DNA of 64,000 bases from an uncultured Helicobacter sp. (GCA_949298825.1 CASFYB010000007.1:62001-126000), one strand, 5' to 3'; shown: positions 17,401-29,369, counted from the first letter of the stretch. The notes: generated by a model not told the origin, from the sequence alone. Made by a program: numbers and translations.

Positions 17401-19611
17401 TTGGCCAAAAAGCGACAAATCAATGTGATGCAGTCTATAATGTCTGTACTGCGCACATTTACACAAAGCAAGGATCTTACTGTTGTTGCTTTTGTGATTA
17501 TGATTCTAGCCATTATCATAGTACCTCTTCCTCCTTTTTTACTAGATTTTATGCTCACTATTTCCATAGCCCTATCTGTGCTTATCATCCTTATTGGGCT
17601 TTATATCACTAAGCCTACAGATTTTTCTGCCTTCCCTACCCTGCTGCTTATTGTCACCCTCTATCGCCTAGCGCTCAATGTCGCTACAACAAGGATGATT
17701 CTAACTGAGGGTTATAAGGGTGCAGATGCAGTAAGTGATATTATTGCTAGCTTTGGTGAGTTTACTGTCGGTGGTAACTATATCATTGGTTCAATCATCT
17801 TTATCATTCTTGTCCTAGTTAATCTACTTGTTGTTACCAATGGATCTACGCGTGTTACTGAAGTTAGAGCTAGATTTGCGCTAGATGCGATGCCTGGAAA
17901 ACAAATGGCTATTGATGCGGATCTAAATGCCGGATTGATCGATAATGAAGAGGCAAAAGCCAGACGTGCGACCCTGACACAAGAAGCAGACTTTTATGGA
18001 GCGATGGATGGTGCTAGTAAGTTTGTAAAAGGGGATGCTATTGCTTCTATTATCATCACTCTTGTTAATATCATTGGTGGTTTTCTTATAGGTGTCTTTC
18101 AGAGGGGTCTTCCTGTAAGTGAGAGTGCCTCAACTTTTACCATCCTTACAATCGGGGATGGTCTAGTAGGTCAGATTCCAGCACTCATCATTGCCACAGC
18201 CACTGGTATTGTCGCTACACGTACTACACAAAATGAAGAGGAAAACTTTGCTAGCAAACTAGTCACCCAGCTGACCAATAGAAGCAAAACGCTTATTATT
18301 GTAGGCGTGATCTTGCTACTTTTTGCCACTGTCCCTGGACTACCAAGTATATCCTTAGCATTTGTAGGGGCTTTATTTTTATTCATCTCATGGCTTATCT
18401 CTCGAGAGGATAAGGAAAGTCTATTTAGCCTTTTTGAAAAATGGCTATCTAAAAAAACAAATCTCAACCTAAGTCCACAACCTGAAAAAAAGGAAGCCGA
18501 TATTAAGTCCCATGCACCAGTTGCTGCACAAAAATCACCAGAAGAGATCAAAAAAGAAGAAGAAAAGGCTATTGATGAAGTACTCAAGGTTGAGCTCTTA
18601 GAATTAGATCTTGGCTATGGCCTTATCTCACTGGCTGATGTCAAGCAAAATGGCGATCTTTTAGAGCGTGTTAGAGGTATTAGGAAAAAAATCGCTCAGG
18701 ATTATGGATTTTTAATGCCACAAATCCGCATCAGGGATAATCTCCAACTTGAACCAAACAACTATGAAATAAAGCTAAAAGGTATTGCTATTGGCGATGG
18801 TAGCGTAATGGCAGATAGATTCCTAGCGATGAATACTGGCTTTGTAGGAAAGGAGATTGAAGGTATACCAACCAAAGAGCCTGCCTTTGGCATGGATGCA
18901 CTATGGATCAAGCCAGAAGATAAAGAAGAAGCGATCATACAGGGCTATACCATTATTGATCCAGCAACTGTTATTACCACACATATGAGCGAATTAGTAA
19001 AAAATTATGCTGAAGAATTTATCACAAAAGATGAAGTCAAATCCATCCTTGATCGTCTGGCAGAAAACTACCCAGCTATTATTGAAGAGGCTAGAAAAGT
19101 GCAGTCTGGTGTTATCAGATCTGTGCTTCAAGAATTACTGCATGAAAAAATCCCTATTAAAGATATGATCACTATTCTTGAGACCATCACTGATGTGGCA
19201 ACTCCATTGCAAAATGACATTGCCCTTATTACAGAGCAAGTACGCTCAAAGCTATCACGCGTTATTACCAATATCTTTAAAGGTGAGGATGGGAATCTTA
19301 AGCTCCTAACCCTAAGCCTAGATACTGAGCAATACCTACTTGGCAAACTACGCGAACAACCTAGTGGTAAAACCCTGCTCCTTAATACCATAGAAATGCA
19401 AAAGCTGCTTGATACCATCAGTGAAGAATCAATGAAGATCCTCCAAAAAGGTATCGCGCCTGTCATTTTGATCGTCGATCCACAATTACGCCGTGCTCTT
19501 GCATCTAAGCTTGAACAATTTAAAATCGATCTTGTCGTGCTTAGCCATGCAGAGCTAGATGTCAATACTAAATATGAAGTTTTAGGCAGCATTAATATTC
19601 AATTTAGCTAA
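17401..19611 (+). CDS. flhA: Flagellar type III export gate protein FlhA
   Basis: Inner-membrane export gate component whose cytoplasmic ring docks chaperone-substrate complexes. 736 residues. About eight membrane segments lie in residues 20-330, with the FHIPEP family signature in [27 protein letters not shown] charged linker ([10 protein letters not shown]...) is followed by the C-terminal domain from about residue 390. It starts at TTG 17401 behind AGAGGG; there is no nearby ATG in the right place. In Helicobacter FlhA is also needed for expression of flagellar regulon genes. Confidence 0.97.
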   Translation: MAKKRQINVMQSIMSVLRTFTQSKDLTVVAFVIMILAIIIVPLPPFLLDFMLTISIALSVLIILIGLYITKPTDFSAFPTLLLIVTLYRLALNVATTRMILTEGYKGADAVSDIIASFGEFTVGGNYIIGSIIFIILVLVNLLVVTNGSTRVTEVRARFALDAMPGKQMAIDADLNAGLIDNEEAKARRATLTQEADFYGAMDGASKFVKGDAIASIIITLVNIIGGFLIGVFQRGLPVSESASTFTILTIGDGLVGQIPALIIATATGIVATRTTQNEEENFASKLVTQLTNRSKTLIIVGVILLLFATVPGLPSISLAFVGALFLFISWLISREDKESLFSLFEKWLSKKTNLNLSPQPEKKEADIKSHAPVAAQKSPEEIKKEEEKAIDEVLKVELLELDLGYGLISLADVKQNGDLLERVRGIRKKIAQDYGFLMPQIRIRDNLQLEPNNYEIKLKGIAIGDGSVMADRFLAMNTGFVGKEIEGIPTKEPAFGMDALWIKPEDKEEAIIQGYTIIDPATVITTHMSELVKNYAEEFITKDEVKSILDRLAENYPAIIEEARKVQSGVIRSVLQELLHEKIPIKDMITILETITDVATPLQNDIALITEQVRSKLSRVITNIFKGEDGNLKLLTLSLDTEQYLLGKLREQPSGKTLLLNTIEMQKLLDTISEESMKILQKGIAPVILIVDPQLRRALASKLEQFKIDLVVLSHAELDVNTKYEVLGSINIQFS

Positions 19612-19620
19612 AGGAGAATC

Positions 19621-20730
19621 ATGCAAGTTTTTCATCTCTCTCATATTGATCTTGATGGTTATGGTTGTCAGTATTTAGCACGAGAATTCTTTGAAGATAT
19701 CACCTTTTTTAATGCCAACTATGGCAAAGAGATTATGGTTAGACTGCAAGATATCCTTAGGCTTATCCAAAAGCCTGCTGATGATCTTGATCGCCTTGGT
19801 GAAAAGTTTCGCACTAAAAACAACAAACCAGAGAAAATCCTCATCCTCATTACAGATCTCAATCTCTCCTTGCAAGAATCTAAATTTTTGCAAGAAAGTG
19901 TAGATTCTATTAGACTTGGTCTTAATGGAAATCCCATAAAAGAAATTGAGATTTTATTGCTAGACCATCATATTAGCGGGGAAGAAAGCGCTAAAGAATT
20001 TAGCTGGTATCATCTAGATATCACTCGCTGTGCTAGTAAGATTACCTATGAAACCCTAAAATCCCGCTTCAATCTGCTAAATCCTTCAAATGAAAAATTT
20101 TTAACCTCTCTTGTACAAGTTATCAATGCTGTGGATATTTGGAGAGAAAATGATGAGGGGTTTGAGCTTGGCAAAGTAGCAATGGGCATGATAGCCTCAA
20201 GCAATGAGCTTAATCGCTTTATGTTTGATACGCACAATCGTAGCTATAAATTTAAACTCTTAGATTCTCTAAAGGAGTTTATCCATTTGCCAGATGCTCC
20301 TGTAAGCTTTGATAATGCTATCTTTAGACTTAAAAAAATAGCACTTGGTGGTGATCCTAATCAAGATACCATGGATAATATAATCTCCTTAGCTCAAGTC
20401 AAACTTCTAGAATCAATGAAAGAAAAATGCAGTGTCACATATCAAGAAAAACAAGGTTTTTTAAGCTATTCGATGGGAGGAGTAAGCGTATTGGCAAACC
20501 TCTTTTTAAGACGCAATCCCGAATTTGATTTTTATATTGATGTCAACTCAAAAGGAAATATCTCCTTGAGGGCTAATGGCAAATGTGATGTTAGCACATT
20601 AGCACAACATTGCTTTAATGGTGGTGGCCATAAAAATGCCTCTGGGGGTAGATGCGATGGCTTTAGAGAAAGCTTTTTGTATGAAGATATAAAAACGCAA
20701 ATAAGCTCTGCTCTTAAAAAAATTAAATAA
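19621..20730 (+). CDS. DHH/DHHA1 family phosphoesterase
   Basis: 369 residues. Metal-binding motifs of the DHH superfamily: HIDLDGYG (8-15), LLDHH (113-117) and a C-terminal GGGHKNASGG of DHHA1. Such proteins hydrolyse oligoribonucleotides, pAp or cyclic dinucleotides; which of these cannot be told here. The first motif reads HxDxDGYG rather than the more common HxxxDGD. It follows flhA by 9 nt with AAGGAG, probably in one operon; H. pylori has the same order (HP1041-HP1042). Confidence 0.85.
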   Translation: MQVFHLSHIDLDGYGCQYLAREFFEDITFFNANYGKEIMVRLQDILRLIQKPADDLDRLGEKFRTKNNKPEKILILITDLNLSLQESKFLQESVDSIRLGLNGNPIKEIEILLLDHHISGEESAKEFSWYHLDITRCASKITYETLKSRFNLLNPSNEKFLTSLVQVINAVDIWRENDEGFELGKVAMGMIASSNELNRFMFDTHNRSYKFKLLDSLKEFIHLPDAPVSFDNAIFRLKKIALGGDPNQDTMDNIISLAQVKLLESMKEKCSVTYQEKQGFLSYSMGGVSVLANLFLRRNPEFDFYIDVNSKGNISLRANGKCDVSTLAQHCFNGGGHKNASGGRCDGFRESFLYEDIKTQISSALKKIK

Positions 20731-20739
20731 GGAAATAAA

Positions 20740-20958
20740 ATGAATGATAAAGAATATGAAGAATTAGCACTTGAAATTATCGATATGCTTGGAGTAGCCT
20801 TTCATTTTGCTGGAGCAAAATCACAACACATAAAAGAACTAATTGATATTTATATTAATGAAGTGGATAATATGTCAGATAATGAAGAATTTACGCAGGC
20901 TATAATTATTACTATTATTAATAATGTTAAAATTAAATATCCGCAGTATTTTGAATAA
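20740..20958 (+). CDS. Small acidic hypothetical protein
   Basis: 72 residues, acidic and helical (MNDKEYEELALEIIDMLGVA...), with no signal peptide or membrane segment. Starts 9 nt after the DHH gene behind AAGGAAATAAA. Not recognised. Its position in the flhA-DHH transcript and the good ribosome site make it a likely real gene. Confidence 0.6.
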   Translation: MNDKEYEELALEIIDMLGVAFHFAGAKSQHIKELIDIYINEVDNMSDNEEFTQAIIITIINNVKIKYPQYFE

Positions 20959-20962
20959 ATAC

Positions 20963-20980
20963 CTCCCCTAGCAAGGGGAG
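20963..20980. terminator. Bidirectional terminator hairpin between the small plus gene and rplQ
   Basis: CTCCCCT / AGGGGAG with the loop AGCA, directly between two converging stop codons. It would end both the flhA transcript and the long ribosomal transcript; the flanking T-runs are short. Confidence 0.65.
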
Positions 20981-20981
20981 A

Positions 20982-21332
20982 TTATACAAACTCAATCACT
21001 GCCATAGTAGAAGCATCTCCACGGCGAATTCTAGTTCTTTGGATTCTTGTATAGCCACCATTTCTTTCTTTGTATTTAGGGGCAATTTCTGTGATCAACT
21101 TTTTTGTAGCAACTTTATTTTGAAGAAGCGCAAATACTGCTCTATGAGAATTAAAGTCGCCCACTCTAGCAGTAGTGACAAGCTTTTCAATATAAGATTG
21201 AAGCTCCTTTGCCTTAAAAACACCTGTTTCAATCTTGCCATGCGAAATTAGCGCAATAGCAAGATTCTTAAGGAGAGCTTTTCTATGAGAAGTTGTTCTT
21301 CCTAGTTTTCTATAATCTTTATTATGTCTCAT
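20982..21332 (-). CDS. rplQ: 50S ribosomal protein L17
   Basis: Last gene of the alpha operon part. 116 residues starting [20 protein letters not shown], the standard N-terminus, ending in the family's [14 protein letters not shown]. It lies 10 nt after rpoA. Confidence 0.97.
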   Translation of the reverse strand: MRHNKDYRKLGRTTSHRKALLKNLAIALISHGKIETGVFKAKELQSYIEKLVTTARVGDFNSHRAVFALLQNKVATKKLITEIAPKYKERNGGYTRIQRTRIRRGDASTMAVIEFV

Positions 21333-21342
21333 AGTTCTTCCT

Positions 21343-22344
21343 TTATGATTTTAGTTTTGCAATCTTAGCATTTAGGGCTGATTTTTTATCATCTTCAAGC
21401 TCAGTACCTACTGGATAACCAAGCTCCTGAAGTTTTTCAGCAATTTCATCATAAGATTTTTTACCCATATTCTTGATATTTTTAAGCTCAGATTCGCTCA
21501 TCAAGACTAGCTCACCAATAAATCGAACCCCTATTCTATCTAGACAGTTAAAACAGCGGGCACTTAGATTTAATCCATCTATTTTAGCAAGCAAGCCCTT
21601 AAAGTCAAAATTATCCTCATTCCCATTCTTTTGAATTGCAGGGATGGAGCTAATATCTGCATTAAAAATAGCCATTTGAGAATGCATAATCACAATAGCT
21701 TGTTTAAAGGCTTCATAAGGATTAACCTGCCCATCAGTTTCTACTTCAAAAATAATCTTTTCATAAGTAGGATCATCATCTACAAGCACATTTTCAATCT
21801 CATAAACTGCCTTACGAACAGGTGTAAAATATGCATCCAAAGGAATATAATCTTCTGGGATTATATTACGAATATCCTCGCTAGGCACATAACCAATACC
21901 CTTTTGCACAATAATAGAAAAATCTAAAACTGCATCTTCATTAATTGTCGCCAAAGCTGCTTCTTTGTTTACTACATCTATATCAGCATTAGCCAAATGA
22001 GCACCTGTAAGGTTAAGAGGGCCCTTAAAGGAATAATTAATAACAATACTCTCATCAGTATCTTGCTTACTTAAAAAACGAATATTTTTTAAATTAACAA
22101 TAAAAGGAGAAACATCTTCTACGATCCCACGAATAGAATCAAATTCATGAGCAACTCCCTCAATCTTTAAGGCTATAGGAGCCAAACCTACAGAGCTAGA
22201 GAGTAATAATCTGCGCAAAGGATGAGCTAAGGTTACAGCATAACCAGACTCAAAAGGATATGCTGAGATCTTGACCCTATTCTCTCCCAACTCTTGCACA
22301 TCAACAGTTGTCGGAATATAAGGTGTAGTTTTAATCGTTTTCAT
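21343..22344 (-). CDS. rpoA: RNA polymerase alpha subunit
   Basis: 333 residues. The N-terminal dimerisation domain (about 1-230, with [13 protein letters not shown] and the region around [19 protein letters not shown]) assembles the polymerase. The C-terminal domain (about 255-320, [30 protein letters not shown]) contacts UP elements and activators. In Helicobacter rpoA is a separate gene; only rpoB and rpoC are fused. The gene lies between rpsD and rplQ as usual. Confidence 0.97.
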   Translation of the reverse strand: MKTIKTTPYIPTTVDVQELGENRVKISAYPFESGYAVTLAHPLRRLLLSSSVGLAPIALKIEGVAHEFDSIRGIVEDVSPFIVNLKNIRFLSKQDTDESIVINYSFKGPLNLTGAHLANADIDVVNKEAALATINEDAVLDFSIIVQKGIGYVPSEDIRNIIPEDYIPLDAYFTPVRKAVYEIENVLVDDDPTYEKIIFEVETDGQVNPYEAFKQAIVIMHSQMAIFNADISSIPAIQKNGNEDNFDFKGLLAKIDGLNLSARCFNCLDRIGVRFIGELVLMSESELKNIKNMGKKSYDEIAEKLQELGYPVGTELEDDKKSALNAKIAKLKS

Positions 22345-22361
22345 CTATCTACTCCCCACTA

Positions 22362-22988
22362 TTATTTAGAATACAACTCAACAATGAGTCTTTCTTCAAT
22401 AGGAATAATCACTTCCTCTCTCTCAGGATAACGCGTAAAAATACCAAATTTCTTATCCTTATCAATGTCTACCCACGGAGAAATACCAGTTTGAGAGGTT
22501 AATTCCAAAGAGCGTAGAATCTGAGGATTATTCTTTGATTTCTCTACTATCTCTACTTTTTGTCCTTGCTTTACAAAGTAAGAAGGAATATTTACGGCCT
22601 TACCATCAACAAGAATATGTCCATGTGTCACAAGCTGACGTGCAAAACGACGAGTTGTAGCAAACCCCATGCGATATACAACATTATCCAATCTACGCTC
22701 AATAAGACGGATTAGATTCTCACCTGTATTTCCTTCTAAACGATTTGCTTCTCTAAAAATAGAGCGGAATTGCTTTTCAGATACTCCATACATAACCTTA
22801 GCTTTTTGCTTCTCTCTAAGCTGTAAACCATACTCTGAAATCTTCCCGCGCTTCTGACCATGCTGACCAGGTCCATAAGGACGCTTATCTAATGCACTTT
22901 TACCTGCCAATCTTCTCTCACCCTTAAGTGCAAGAGAGACGCCAAATCTTCTTTCTAGTTTTTCAACCGGTCCTCTATATCTTGCCAT
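22362..22988 (-). CDS. rpsD: 30S ribosomal protein S4
   Basis: Binds 16S rRNA early in assembly. 208 residues with the S4 domain ([36 protein letters not shown]). The N-terminal arm has no cysteines, so this is the zinc-free C-minus form. Confidence 0.97.
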   Translation of the reverse strand: MARYRGPVEKLERRFGVSLALKGERRLAGKSALDKRPYGPGQHGQKRGKISEYGLQLREKQKAKVMYGVSEKQFRSIFREANRLEGNTGENLIRLIERRLDNVVYRMGFATTRRFARQLVTHGHILVDGKAVNIPSYFVKQGQKVEIVEKSKNNPQILRSLELTSQTGISPWVDIDKDKKFGIFTRYPEREEVIIPIEERLIVELYSK

Positions 22989-22998
22989 ATTCTACCCC

Positions 22999-23394
22999 TT
23001 ATACTCTTCTTCTTTTTGGTGGTCTACAACCATTGTGTGGTAGTGGTGTAACATCCTTAATCCACAAGACTTTGATGCCCTCAATAACACCCACACTTTT
23101 AATTGCAGTTTCTCGGCCGCTACCAGGCCCTTGTACTTTGATGCCAACTTCTTTGATACCATGCTCTTTAGCTTTCATCATTGCACTTTCCACCGCCTGC
23201 TGCGCAGCATAAGGAGTTGATTTTTTACTTCCCTTAAAGCCCAAGCCACCAGCAGTAGCCCAACAAATCACATTACCCATCTCATCAGTAACAGTAACAT
23301 TTGTATTATTAAAAGTAGCAGAAATGCAAACAATACCTCGAGCAATATTTTTCTTAACAACGCGTTTTTTAGTCGCTGAACTTCTCTTTGCCAT
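22999..23394 (-). CDS. rpsK: 30S ribosomal protein S11
   Basis: Platform protein near the mRNA exit. 131 residues with [26 protein letters not shown] and the C-terminal [18 protein letters not shown], all standard for the family. Confidence 0.97.
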   Translation of the reverse strand: MAKRSSATKKRVVKKNIARGIVCISATFNNTNVTVTDEMGNVICWATAGGLGFKGSKKSTPYAAQQAVESAMMKAKEHGIKEVGIKVQGPGSGRETAIKSVGVIEGIKVLWIKDVTPLPHNGCRPPKRRRV

Positions 23395-23405
23395 TATTTG
23401 CCTCC

Positions 23406-23768
23406 TTACTTACTACCCACAGTTTTCTTCTTACCTTTTCTAGTACGGGCATTATTTTTTGTTGTCTGACCACGTACAGGCAAGCCTTTTCTATGTCTAA
23501 GACCTCGATAATTTCCTAAATCCATTAAAGCCTTAATATCCATCTGGACTTTCTTTCTTAAGTCCCCTTCAACCATATAACTCTCTTGAATCTTTTTTGC
23601 GATTGCAGAAACTTCATCTTCGCTGAGATCATTAACTCGCTTATCAAAAGAAATCTTTACAGCATTAAGAATATCTCTGGAGCTTTTAAGCCCAATGCCG
23701 TAAATGTATGTAAGAGCATATTCTACTCTTTTCTTTTTTGGCAAATCTACACCAGCAATTCTAGCCAT
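23406..23768 (-). CDS. rpsM: 30S ribosomal protein S13
   Basis: Head protein that contacts the P-site tRNA and the large subunit. 120 residues: [35 protein letters not shown] and the basic [12 protein letters not shown] tail. Confidence 0.97.
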   Translation of the reverse strand: MARIAGVDLPKKKRVEYALTYIYGIGLKSSRDILNAVKISFDKRVNDLSEDEVSAIAKKIQESYMVEGDLRKKVQMDIKALMDLGNYRGLRHRKGLPVRGQTTKNNARTRKGKKKTVGSK

Positions 23769-23771
23769 GTT

Positions 23772-23885
23772 TTATCCTTGTCTTTGTTTATGTTTAGGAG
23801 TAGAGCAGATTACACGCACTACACCTTTTCTCTTAATGACCTTACACTTGTCACACATCTTTTTAACCGAGGGTCTCACTTTCAT
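23772..23885 (-). CDS. rpmJ: 50S ribosomal protein L36
   Basis: Short 37-residue gene read directly from the sequence: [19 protein letters not shown]... ending KHKQRQG. It keeps the zinc ligands C11, C14, C27 and H32, so it is the zinc-binding form. It is placed between infA and rpsM as in most bacteria, with the ribosome site GGAGTT upstream. Confidence 0.95.
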   Translation of the reverse strand: MKVRPSVKKMCDKCKVIKRKGVVRVICSTPKHKQRQG

Positions 23886-23967
23886 AATAACTCCTTCTGT
23901 GATATACACCTTACCTTTTATATTCCAAAAAACTCAGAATAAAAGCTTACATTATATCATAAAAAAC

Positions 23968-24186
23968 TTATTTATACCTAAAAGTGATGCGTCCTTTATC
24001 AAGACTATAGGGGGTCAATTCGATTTTCACCTTATCTCCGGGTAAGATCTTAATGTAATGCATTCTCATCTTACCAGAGATATGGCATAAAGCAATATGA
24101 CCATTATCTAGCTCCACCCTAAAGGTCGCATTAGGCAACGCCTCAACAACTTTGCCATCAATCTCAATTACATCATCTTTTGCCAT
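23968..24186 (-). CDS. infA: Translation initiation factor IF-1
   Basis: 72 residues, one S1-like OB fold ([51 protein letters not shown]). Binds the ribosomal A site during initiation. It overlaps the end of map by one base, so the two are translationally coupled. The 82-bp gap to rpmJ holds nothing clear. Confidence 0.96.
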   Translation of the reverse strand: MAKDDVIEIDGKVVEALPNATFRVELDNGHIALCHISGKMRMHYIKILPGDKVKIELTPYSLDKGRITFRYK

Positions 24187-24947
24187 TACTCATTCTCCGT
24201 TAAAATTTTTGCTCTACCGTTAATAACAGCGACAGTGTGTTCATAATGTGCACCCCTAAAACCATCTTCTGAAACCACACCCCAACCATCAGACAATACT
24301 TTAGGTTTTCCACTTTCAACACAAATCATAGGCTCAATACAAAAAACCATACCATTGCGTATCTTTGGGCCCTGCTTTGCATTATTAGAATCTAAATAAT
24401 TCATAATCATAGGCTCATCATGAGGTTTCCTTCCAATACCATGCCCACAATAATCCCTCAAAGGCACAAAACCTCTTGCAAGAATAAAATCTTCTATAAT
24501 CTTGCTTAATTCTTTAAAGTACATTCCATCTCTAATTTCTGAAATAGCATGCATTAGAGAATCTTTTGCACAAGCTATAAGAGCCTTGCTTTGAGAATCT
24601 GTATTTCCAACTGACAGAGTGATAGCACCATCACCATACCATCCATCCAGCTCGCTACCAATATCTATCCCAACAATATCTCCTTCTTTTAGGCAATAAG
24701 AAGAGGGGATACCATGGATTATCACTTCATTCACTGAAATACAAGCAGCATGAGGAAAACCATAGAGCCCCTTAAAAGAAGGTCTAGCACCAAAAGAAAT
24801 AATATGCTCCTCAACAAGAGAATCTAACTCCAATAAACTAACTCCTGGTTTGACAAAATCCTTAATATAGGCTAAGGTATTCCCAACTATCTTAGAAGCA
24901 TTATGGAGCTTATCAATTTCACCAGCATTACGAATAGGAATAGACAT
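24186..24947 (-). CDS. map: Methionine aminopeptidase, type I
   Basis: Removes N-terminal methionine from new proteins. 253 residues. Metal ligands are visible in [19 protein letters not shown] (two aspartates), [13 protein letters not shown] (histidine), VFCIEPM and HYEHTVAV (two glutamates). Starts one base over the secY stop. Confidence 0.96.
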   Translation of the reverse strand: MSIPIRNAGEIDKLHNASKIVGNTLAYIKDFVKPGVSLLELDSLVEEHIISFGARPSFKGLYGFPHAACISVNEVIIHGIPSSYCLKEGDIVGIDIGSELDGWYGDGAITLSVGNTDSQSKALIACAKDSLMHAISEIRDGMYFKELSKIIEDFILARGFVPLRDYCGHGIGRKPHDEPMIMNYLDSNNAKQGPKIRNGMVFCIEPMICVESGKPKVLSDGWGVVSEDGFRGAHYEHTVAVINGRAKILTENE

Positions 24948-26203
24948 TAAAATCCTACAGCACTAAGCGTTTTATATTTGCTCATATAAACCTGAGCTTC
25001 GATTTTTCTCATTGTATCAATCGCAACTTGTACAACAATCAACACAGCTGTCCCACCAAAATAAAAAGGGACACCCATGCTTTTTACTAAAATCCAGGGT
25101 AGTGTTGAAATAATAGCCAAATAGAGGGAACCAAAAAGAGTGATTCTACCTACTACTCCATTTAGAAAATGCACAGTACCTTCACCTGGACGCATACCAG
25201 GGATATACCCACCTTGTCTTTTTAGATTTTCTGCAATATCCTTAGAATTAAAGGCGATGGAAGCATAAAAATATGCAAAGAAAATAACAAAAAAGAACAT
25301 CAAAATATTATAAATATACTTATCTGGTCCTAGAAAATCTGCAATTGCTCTCAATGTTTCATTACTAGAAGCATGAAGTATGGTAGAAGGGAAAACAAGC
25401 AGGGCAGAAGCAAAAATTGGAGGGATAACTCCACTTAGATTAATCTTAATGGGAATATAATTCATGATGCGCTTATTTTGATTCTGCATAATAACTTTGC
25501 GCGCATAAGAAACAGGTATTCTGCGCTCACCTAATTCAACATAGATAATCGCAAAGACAGTCAAAATAATAATAGCCAAGATAGCAACTAAAACAAGATA
25601 ACTGATCTCCCCAGTATTCACCAAACCAAATGTACCCTCAATGGCAGATGGTATCCCAGAAACAATACCAGAAAAGATAATAAGACTGATACCATTACCC
25701 ACACCTCGTTGAGTGATTTGTTCACCAATCCACATTAAAAGCATTGTGCCTGTTAACATTGAAAAAATAGCAATAAAAATAAAGCTTTGCATATCAATCA
25801 TAATAGCATTGCCATTGCCCATATTTCTTAATAAAAAAGAGACGCTTACTGCCTGTACAATAGTTACTAAAATAGTAACATAGCGGACAATCTGCATATA
25901 TTTTTGCATGCCATCACGCTCTTTCTTCATTTTTCCTAAAGCAGGGAATGTAGCTGCCAAAAGCTCCATCACAATAGAAGCTGTAATATAAGGCATAATA
26001 CCTAGAGAAATAATACTAAGCCGTTCAACAGCATGTCCACTAAACATATTAAATAAACCTAGGGCATTCTGACTACCAGCTGAGCGGAAAAAATCCTTGA
26101 TTACCTCAATATCTACACCAGGGATAGGCACATAAGCCAAAACCCTATATAAAAATAAAAAAATAAGGGTAATGAGAATCTTATTAACAATTGCTCTATT
26201 CAT
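24947..26203 (-). CDS. secY: Protein translocase subunit SecY
   Basis: Channel of the Sec translocon in the inner membrane; needed for export of the autotransporter, lipoproteins and periplasmic proteins in this window. 418 residues, about ten membrane segments, with the plug-region signature ALGLFNMFSGHAVERLSI and the cytoplasmic-loop motif GERRIPVSYARK. It sits between rplO and map. Confidence 0.97.
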   Translation of the reverse strand: MNRAIVNKILITLIFLFLYRVLAYVPIPGVDIEVIKDFFRSAGSQNALGLFNMFSGHAVERLSIISLGIMPYITASIVMELLAATFPALGKMKKERDGMQKYMQIVRYVTILVTIVQAVSVSFLLRNMGNGNAIMIDMQSFIFIAIFSMLTGTMLLMWIGEQITQRGVGNGISLIIFSGIVSGIPSAIEGTFGLVNTGEISYLVLVAILAIIILTVFAIIYVELGERRIPVSYARKVIMQNQNKRIMNYIPIKINLSGVIPPIFASALLVFPSTILHASSNETLRAIADFLGPDKYIYNILMFFFVIFFAYFYASIAFNSKDIAENLKRQGGYIPGMRPGEGTVHFLNGVVGRITLFGSLYLAIISTLPWILVKSMGVPFYFGGTAVLIVVQVAIDTMRKIEAQVYMSKYKTLSAVGF

Positions 26204-26218
26204 TATTGTCTACCGCTA

Positions 26219-26617
26219 TTATTTACCACTTGTTGTGATACGCTCATCTTTAATCTTAGATACAAATGTCTTAGCATCTGCTCCAATAAGTTTAATCTTC
26301 TTTACATATTTTGGAAATCTATGTACCGCACGAATGCTATCAAATGTCAGTTCAGCAAGCTCTTTAATTGCAGCAACTTTTGCAGTATTAATTACATAGA
26401 TACCATTATATGCGACACGAAAACCAACTTTTGGTAGACGTCTTTGTAATGGCTGCTGACCACCTTCAAAGCCTCTTTTTGCTTTATAACCAGTTCTGGC
26501 AGTTTGACCCTTTCCACCACGAGTAGAAGTCTTGCCCATACCACTTCCCTGTCCACGACCAACTCTCTTAATATCGCGAACACTTCCTTGTGCTGGTTTA
26601 ATATTCTCTAATGCCAT
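26219..26617 (-). CDS. rplO: 50S ribosomal protein L15
   Basis: 132 residues with the glycine- and arginine-rich N-terminus ([35 protein letters not shown]). rpmD (L30), which stands between rpsE and rplO in many bacteria, is absent, as is usual in Campylobacterota. Confidence 0.96.
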   Translation of the reverse strand: MALENIKPAQGSVRDIKRVGRGQGSGMGKTSTRGGKGQTARTGYKAKRGFEGGQQPLQRRLPKVGFRVAYNGIYVINTAKVAAIKELAELTFDSIRAVHRFPKYVKKIKLIGADAKTFVSKIKDERITTSGK

Positions 26618-26628
26618 ATCCTAACTCC

Positions 26629-27075
26629 TTAAGCCTTAATTCTAGCAAGTGCATCAATTGTAGCACGTACAACATTATAAGGATTATTTGATCCAAGAGA
26701 TTTTGTCAAAATATCCTTAATACCAGCAAGCTCTATTACAGGTCGAGCAGATCCACCAGCAATAACACCTGTTCCTTCGCTGGCAGGTTTAAGCAAGATT
26801 CTACTTGCATTGTACTTGTGCTCAATATCATGTGCAATTGTTGTACCCTTAACATTAACCTGAATAATATTTTTAAATGCATCATCCACGGCCTTTTTAA
26901 TGGCATCAGGCACTTCTTTAGCCTTGCCCAAGCCAAAGCCAACAAGACCATTTTTATTACCCACGACAACTAATGCATTAAAGCGGAATCTTCTACCGCC
27001 CTTAACAACCTTAGTTACTCTACCGATATTGACCACTACTTCACTGAATTCTTCTCTATTAATTTCCATTTCCAT
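26629..27075 (-). CDS. rpsE: 30S ribosomal protein S5
   Basis: 148 residues; double-stranded RNA-binding N-terminal part ([19 protein letters not shown]) and the family segments [20 protein letters not shown] and [18 protein letters not shown]. Helps decoding fidelity. Confidence 0.97.
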   Translation of the reverse strand: MEMEINREEFSEVVVNIGRVTKVVKGGRRFRFNALVVVGNKNGLVGFGLGKAKEVPDAIKKAVDDAFKNIIQVNVKGTTIAHDIEHKYNASRILLKPASEGTGVIAGGSARPVIELAGIKDILTKSLGSNNPYNVVRATIDALARIKA

Positions 27076-27078
27076 CCT

Positions 27079-27435
27079 TTATAGTGTAATGCCATTTTCT
27101 CTAAGCGAATCAGCAAAAGCTGCCACTACGCCATGATAGAGGTAACCATTTCGATCAAGCGCCACTTCTGAGATCCCTTTATTTTTAAGCATATCAGCAA
27201 AAGCTTTGGCAATCTCTTTAGCATTCTCTTTATTATTGCCAAGTTTAAGTTTTTTTCCATCAACATTAGCTAATGTTATTTGCTTTTCATCATCAATAGC
27301 TTGTGCATAGAAATATTTATTACTTCTAAAAACACTTACTCTTGGCTTATTTGCTGTACCAAAAATAGAATTTCTAATTCTAAGTTTCCTTTTATTTCTT
27401 AAGGCTTTCTTCTTTGCTAAAATTTTACTTGTCAT
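27079..27435 (-). CDS. rplR: 50S ribosomal protein L18
   Basis: 118 residues, binds 5S rRNA. Contains [20 protein letters not shown] and [20 protein letters not shown], the typical end. Confidence 0.96.
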   Translation of the reverse strand: MTSKILAKKKALRNKRKLRIRNSIFGTANKPRVSVFRSNKYFYAQAIDDEKQITLANVDGKKLKLGNNKENAKEIAKAFADMLKNKGISEVALDRNGYLYHGVVAAFADSLRENGITL

Positions 27436-27449
27436 ACCATCACCCCTAA

Positions 27450-27986
27450 TTATTTCTTGGCAGTTTTACCAGCTTTGCGAATAATTGTTTCATCGCTGTA
27501 TTTAATACCCTTGCCCTTATATGGCTCAGGTGGGCGAAACTCTCTAATCTCTGCGGCTATCTGTCCTACCTGCTGCTTATCACTTCCCTTAATGGTAATA
27601 AGATTCTTATCTACTGTCATTTCAATACCATCTGGGATAGCATATTTTACAGGATGAGAAAATCCGAGTGCTAAATCTAGCGTCTTGCCAGAAACAGCAA
27701 CCTTATAACCAACGCCATTTACCTCTAAAACTTTAGTGAAACCTGTAGTCATTCCAATAACAATATTATTGGCCAATGCTCGATATGTCCCCCAATACGC
27801 TCTAGATTGTGGCTGATCATCTATAGATTTGAAACTAAGCTCATTATTACTATAATCAATCTGAACTCTTCCATAGGTTTCTAACTCTTTTTGGAGTTTG
27901 CTATTTTTAAACACAATTTTGCTCCCTTGTACACTTACTTCAATAGTGCTTGGGATGCTAATAGGTCTTTTTCCAACTCTTGACAT
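27450..27986 (-). CDS. rplF: 50S ribosomal protein L6
   Basis: 178 residues with two related domains; [12 protein letters not shown] at the start and [16 protein letters not shown] near the end are family signatures. Lies near the GTPase-associated centre. Confidence 0.97.
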   Translation of the reverse strand: MSRVGKRPISIPSTIEVSVQGSKIVFKNSKLQKELETYGRVQIDYSNNELSFKSIDDQPQSRAYWGTYRALANNIVIGMTTGFTKVLEVNGVGYKVAVSGKTLDLALGFSHPVKYAIPDGIEMTVDKNLITIKGSDKQQVGQIAAEIREFRPPEPYKGKGIKYSDETIIRKAGKTAKK

Positions 27987-27996
27987 TATTTTTCTC

Positions 27997-28392
27997 CTAC
28001 CAAATACTGCATAGCGCTTCGCCGCCTACATTTTGCTTATATGCTTCCTCATTGCCAATCACACCCTTATTCGTGCTCACAACAATAACACCATAACCAT
28101 TTTTAAATCGCTTTAACTCTGTATGGCTTTTATAAACTCTACGTCCAGGTTTACTAATTCTCTTAATTTCATTAATAACAGAATAGCCTCTATCATTATA
28201 GGCTAACTGTACTGATATGGATTGCTTCCCATCCTTATCATTTATACTAAAATCCTTAATAAACCCTCTGCTTTTAAAAACTTCTAGAATAGAAACCACA
28301 ATCTTAGCATAGTAAAGTGTAGTTGTATCAAGACGTCTCATGGACGCATTTCTAATGCGAGTTAAAGAATCTGCAATAATATCATTTACCAT
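27997..28392 (-). CDS. rpsH: 30S ribosomal protein S8
   Basis: 131 residues ([16 protein letters not shown]..., ending [19 protein letters not shown] plus EALCSIW). Binds 16S rRNA helix 21; in other bacteria it represses the spc operon. Confidence 0.97.
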   Translation of the reverse strand: MVNDIIADSLTRIRNASMRRLDTTTLYYAKIVVSILEVFKSRGFIKDFSINDKDGKQSISVQLAYNDRGYSVINEIKRISKPGRRVYKSHTELKRFKNGYGVIVVSTNKGVIGNEEAYKQNVGGEALCSIW

Positions 28393-28401
28393 TTTTTCTC
28401 C

Positions 28402-28587
28402 TTACCAACTAGCTTTACGAAGACCTGGAATAAGTCCCTCATTACCCATTTTTCTAAGGCATACTCTACAAAGTCCAAAATCTCTATATACAGAATGTGG
28501 TCTTCCGCAAACTTGGCATCTCGTATAAGCACGTACGCCAAATTTAGCTTTTCTATTTGTTTTTGCAATCATTGATTTCTTTGCCAT
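28402..28587 (-). CDS. rpsN: 30S ribosomal protein S14, zinc-binding type Z
   Basis: 61 residues; two CxxC pairs ([20 protein letters not shown]) bind zinc. This is the short C-plus form. Confidence 0.97.
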   Translation of the reverse strand: MAKKSMIAKTNRKAKFGVRAYTRCQVCGRPHSVYRDFGLCRVCLRKMGNEGLIPGLRKASW

Positions 28588-28589
28588 AA

Positions 28590-29135
28590 TTATCTCCCTT
28601 TTGAAAACGGCATACCAAACATTTCAAGAAGTTTGAATGCTTCTTTATCACTATTAGTTGAAGTAACCATTGTAATATTCATTCCATGTGTTACCATAAT
28701 ATCATCATATACCACTTCAGGGAACATTAGCTGCTCATTAAGACCAAAACTATAATTACCGCGACCATCAAAACCATTTCTTGGCACACCACGGAAGTCT
28801 TTCACTCTTGGAAGAGCGATAACAATAAGCTTTTCTAAAAAGTTGTACATCTGATTCCCACGCAAAGTAACTTTTACGCCCATAGGCATTCCTTCACGCA
28901 TTTTAAAACCTGCTACAGACTTCTTTGCTAAAGTAACTACAGCCCTTTGACCAGCAATTAATGATATAGTATCTGCCATATTCTGGATAATTTTCGCATC
29001 CTTAGCATAATCACCAGCACCAACACTAATTACAATTTTCTCAAGCCTTGGAAGCAGCATTGGATTCTTAATTTCAAGCTCACTAGCAAGTTTTTGCTTT
29101 ATTTCTTCATTATATTTTCGCTTCAAATCAAACAT
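28590..29135 (-). CDS. rplE: 50S ribosomal protein L5
   Basis: 181 residues; central protuberance, 5S rRNA and P-site tRNA contact. Segments [38 protein letters not shown] and [17 protein letters not shown] are diagnostic. Confidence 0.97.
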   Translation of the reverse strand: MFDLKRKYNEEIKQKLASELEIKNPMLLPRLEKIVISVGAGDYAKDAKIIQNMADTISLIAGQRAVVTLAKKSVAGFKMREGMPMGVKVTLRGNQMYNFLEKLIVIALPRVKDFRGVPRNGFDGRGNYSFGLNEQLMFPEVVYDDIMVTHGMNITMVTSTNSDKEAFKLLEMFGMPFSKGR

Positions 29136-29369
29136 TTACTTCTCCTCAGCCTTCTTCACATTAGAAATGTGCATAGGCATTTCCTTTGAGATAAAACCAC
29201 CTTTTGGATTATTATCACTTGGTTTAATAGCCTTTTTTGCGATTTTACAACCCTCAACTACCACCGTAGAATCCTTAGGCATTACAGAAAGAACCTTGCC
29301 TGTCTTACCCTTATCATCACCGGCAATAATTCTAACCATATCACCTTTTTTAATCTTTAACTTTGCCAT
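29136..29369 (-). CDS. rplX: 50S ribosomal protein L24
   Basis: 77 residues with an N-terminal KOW motif ([19 protein letters not shown]). Assembly initiator of the large subunit. Shorter than the E. coli protein, as in related species. Confidence 0.96.
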   Translation of the reverse strand: MAKLKIKKGDMVRIIAGDDKGKTGKVLSVMPKDSTVVVEGCKIAKKAIKPSDNNPKGGFISKEMPMHISNVKKAEEK